Part shown: positions 62,727-64,000 of the stretch, piece after piece
How the letters are laid out: each line of letters opens with the position of its first letter
Position numbering within the stretch: the stretch's first letter is position 1
NCBI GenBank assembly: GCA_965651265.1
Contig: CBFGRV010000015.1
Location: 9,630 to 73,629 of the forward strand
Direction of reading: 5' to 3'
Length of the DNA: 64,000 nt
Source: CBFGRV01 sp965651265
Lineage (GTDB): Bacteria; Bacteroidota; Rhodothermia; Rhodothermales; VXPQ01
Notes under the pieces: model-generated
The model's input: only the letters and a program-made list of their open reading frames with translations
Database searches by the model: none
Told to the model about the DNA's origin: nothing
Position numbers and translations under genes: made by a program

Positions 62727-64000
62727 TTAGCGTCCGCTGAGACCTGCTCGCCACATTTCAAAGGCCAGCCACCAGTCCACGAAGCCCGTAAAGGCGTCAT
62801 CTCCCGCGTAGAAGCTTTCGACGGCGTGCTGGATGGCATCGTAGTCATACGCGGAATACGTGCGCACCTCGTGAGAGCGGATGGTATCCCGAACGAATGT
62901 CTCGATGGAGCGGAGATAGGCAGCCGGCGCCGGATCGCGGTAGTAGTTGCCCAGGCGGCGCCTGGCCGCCGTCCACAGCCACGCCAGGCTCGGCCCCAGG
63001 TGGAATGGGTAGGTGACGCCGCCTTTCACGAGCGGATAGGCCGTGAGGCGCGGCGCGTAGCGGCGGATGGCTTGCCGAAAGGCTCGGCCGCCGCGACGAT
63101 CCCGAAGGGGCAGGCGAAGCAGACCTCGAAGCGCCGATGGCTGCGCGAACGGCATGTACGTCACCGCCTGGCCGTCTAGCCGGGCCTGCTCGTAGCCCGC
63201 AAAATTCGGCAGTCGGAAGCGCACCGCCGCAAGATCGAGGAAATCCTCGAGTCGCCTCCCGGCGACGGATCTAAACTCGGCGATCATGCCTTCCACATCC
63301 TCCCGAAAACCCTCGCGCATGCGGTTCATCGTGTCGCCGTTGAAAATCGCGGGACGTGGTGAACTCAGGAAACGAAGAAGCTCTGCCGCTCTCGCGTCCA
63401 TGGCGGATGGTCCCATCGCAGCGACCCTCTTGTGGTACGAGCGGCGCGCGATCTCGCCGAAGAACCCATCGATGGAGACGAGTCCGTCGGCATACAGCTG
63501 TGGGTAGGCGCACAGGCGCGCCACGGTGGAGGCCGGGGCGGTGGCATTGGCATGGGCGGAATACTCGATCAGACTGGCGACGGCCCAGTCGTGCGCATCG
63601 AGACGAGTGGGGAAACGCTTTTCGCGAAGCCCCACATCGCGTGCTATGCGTGTTGCGATTTCGGCGTCGGGATCGGCGTCATCCCCAAAAATGTGAACCC
63701 CGAACTGCCGCGCATCCCGCATGAGCAAGGCCAGCAGCGTGCGCGAGTCCAGACCGCCCGAAAGCGCAAGCGAAATGCTCCGGGCATCGGGCAGTTTCGG
63801 GTGCAGAAAGGGATGGAGGATGTCGGACAATTCTCCCGGCGAAGTCGGCGAGCTTGCATCGATGACGAGACGGCCGGAGGGCGTTTCCTCCAACCGCGCC
63901 TCCCCGGCGGTGCAAATCAATACGCCACCCGGCGGAAGTCGCGTGGCCCCCGTCACCAGACTCCGATGCGAGTACTGATGGTCTCCTAGCCAGTGGGATC
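62727..64000 (-). CDS. Asparagine synthase-like protein, 5' end beyond window
   Basis: The frame is open to the right edge. Codons beyond the GTG at 63956 read GDHQYSH and the LPPG motif that links the glutaminase and synthetase domains of AsnB, so the gene starts outside. The synthetase part has the PP-loop signature LALSGGLDSRTL (about 65-75 from that GTG), then DDADPDAE and a helical C-terminus without the usual SLP..GY residues clearly visible. In polysaccharide loci such proteins amidate sugar acids or act with glycosyltransferases. It converges on the flippase with a 23-nt gap. Confidence 0.82.
   Translation of the reverse strand, partial: SHWLGDHQYSHRSLVTGATRLPPGGVLICTAGEARLEETPSGRLVIDASSPTSPGELSDILHPFLHPKLPDARSISLALSGGLDSRTLLALLMRDARQFGVHIFGDDADPDAEIATRIARDVGLREKRFPTRLDAHDWAVASLIEYSAHANATAPASTVARLCAYPQLYADGLVSIDGFFGEIARRSYHKRVAAMGPSAMDARAAELLRFLSSPRPAIFNGDTMNRMREGFREDVEGMIAEFRSVAGRRLEDFLDLAAVRFRLPNFAGYEQARLDGQAVTYMPFAQPSALRGLLRLPLRDRRGGRAFRQAIRRYAPRLTAYPLVKGGVTYPFHLGPSLAWLWTAARRRLGNYYRDPAPAAYLRSIETFVRDTIRSHEVRTYSAYDYDAIQHAVESFYAGDDAFTGFVDWWLAFEMWRAGLSGR

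Noticed and set aside
1..64000. tRNA, rRNA, CRISPR arrays, insertion sequences, prophage genes or defence systems
   Set aside because: I looked in all intergenic gaps and at the protein list; no transposase, integrase, Cas protein, direct-repeat array or tRNA cloverleaf was recognised.

Overview
The window looks like chromosomal DNA of a GC-rich, uncultured member of the Rhodothermota/Bacteroidota (Salinibacter/Rhodothermus-like). The evidence is a SusC/SusD outer-membrane pair, two proteins with a C-terminal Por-type (T9SS) sorting domain containing NPFNP, an AccD that lacks the zinc-ribbon cysteines as in Bacteroidota, a Bacteroidota-type EF-G-like GTPase, a GWxTD protein, and several candidate promoters of the form TTGnnn-16 nt-TAnnTT, close to the known Bacteroidota -33/-7 signature. 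No tRNA, rRNA, CRISPR array, insertion sequence or prophage was recognised. Most long secondary ORFs are antisense shadows caused by high GC.

Layout. 1-5 kb: a truncated lipoprotein with a copper-monooxygenase-like metal pattern and a His-rich tail, then a large Pat-like acyl-CoA ligase/GNAT acetyltransferase. 5-13.6 kb: stress and housekeeping genes (Hsp20, flavin reductase-like protein, Spy-like periplasmic chaperone, tandem UspA, EF-G-like GTPase, TsaB, AccD) and a PP2C phosphatase with a DksA-like zinc finger. 13.6-20.3 kb: sulfur MBL-rhodanese protein, cardiolipin-synthase-like PLD protein, secreted seven-repeat propeller protein, DASS anion symporter. 20.4-26.1 kb: a three-gene signalling operon (1300-residue hybrid kinase, receiver, receiver-PP2C), followed by a cytosolic copper-storage protein. 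26.8-37.7 kb: a surface uptake locus with an ASPIC/UnbV lipoprotein and a GWxTD protein converging on SusD and SusC.

37.9-42.5 kb: a translationally coupled operon of GH20 glycosidase, Tat-exported NIF3-like protein and a GHL10 (DUF187)-amidase fusion, most easily read as peptidoglycan turnover or salvage. 42.5-46.4 kb: a secreted dienelactone hydrolase-like protein, an exported amidohydrolase and a T9SS protein with 28-residue Trp repeats.

46.4-57.0 kb is one unidirectional block on the minus strand. It starts with a candidate exopolysaccharide operon (HPt-REC-GGDEF-REC regulator with a degenerate GGDEF signature, HEAT-repeat membrane protein, GT2 synthase, YaiO-like barrel). It continues, after an AT-rich spacer, with a signalling operon (three histidine kinases and a REC-HD-GYP protein). 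This block is the best candidate for an incompletely described system: polymer synthesis and c-di-GMP-type regulators lie side by side, but the only GGDEF domain appears unable to make c-di-GMP.

57.2-64 kb: AI-2E-type permease, a small lipoprotein, a coupled pair of unknown proteins with carboxypeptidase-regulatory-like domains, then a Wzx-like flippase and an asparagine-synthase-like gene cut by the right edge, probably the border of a surface polysaccharide locus.
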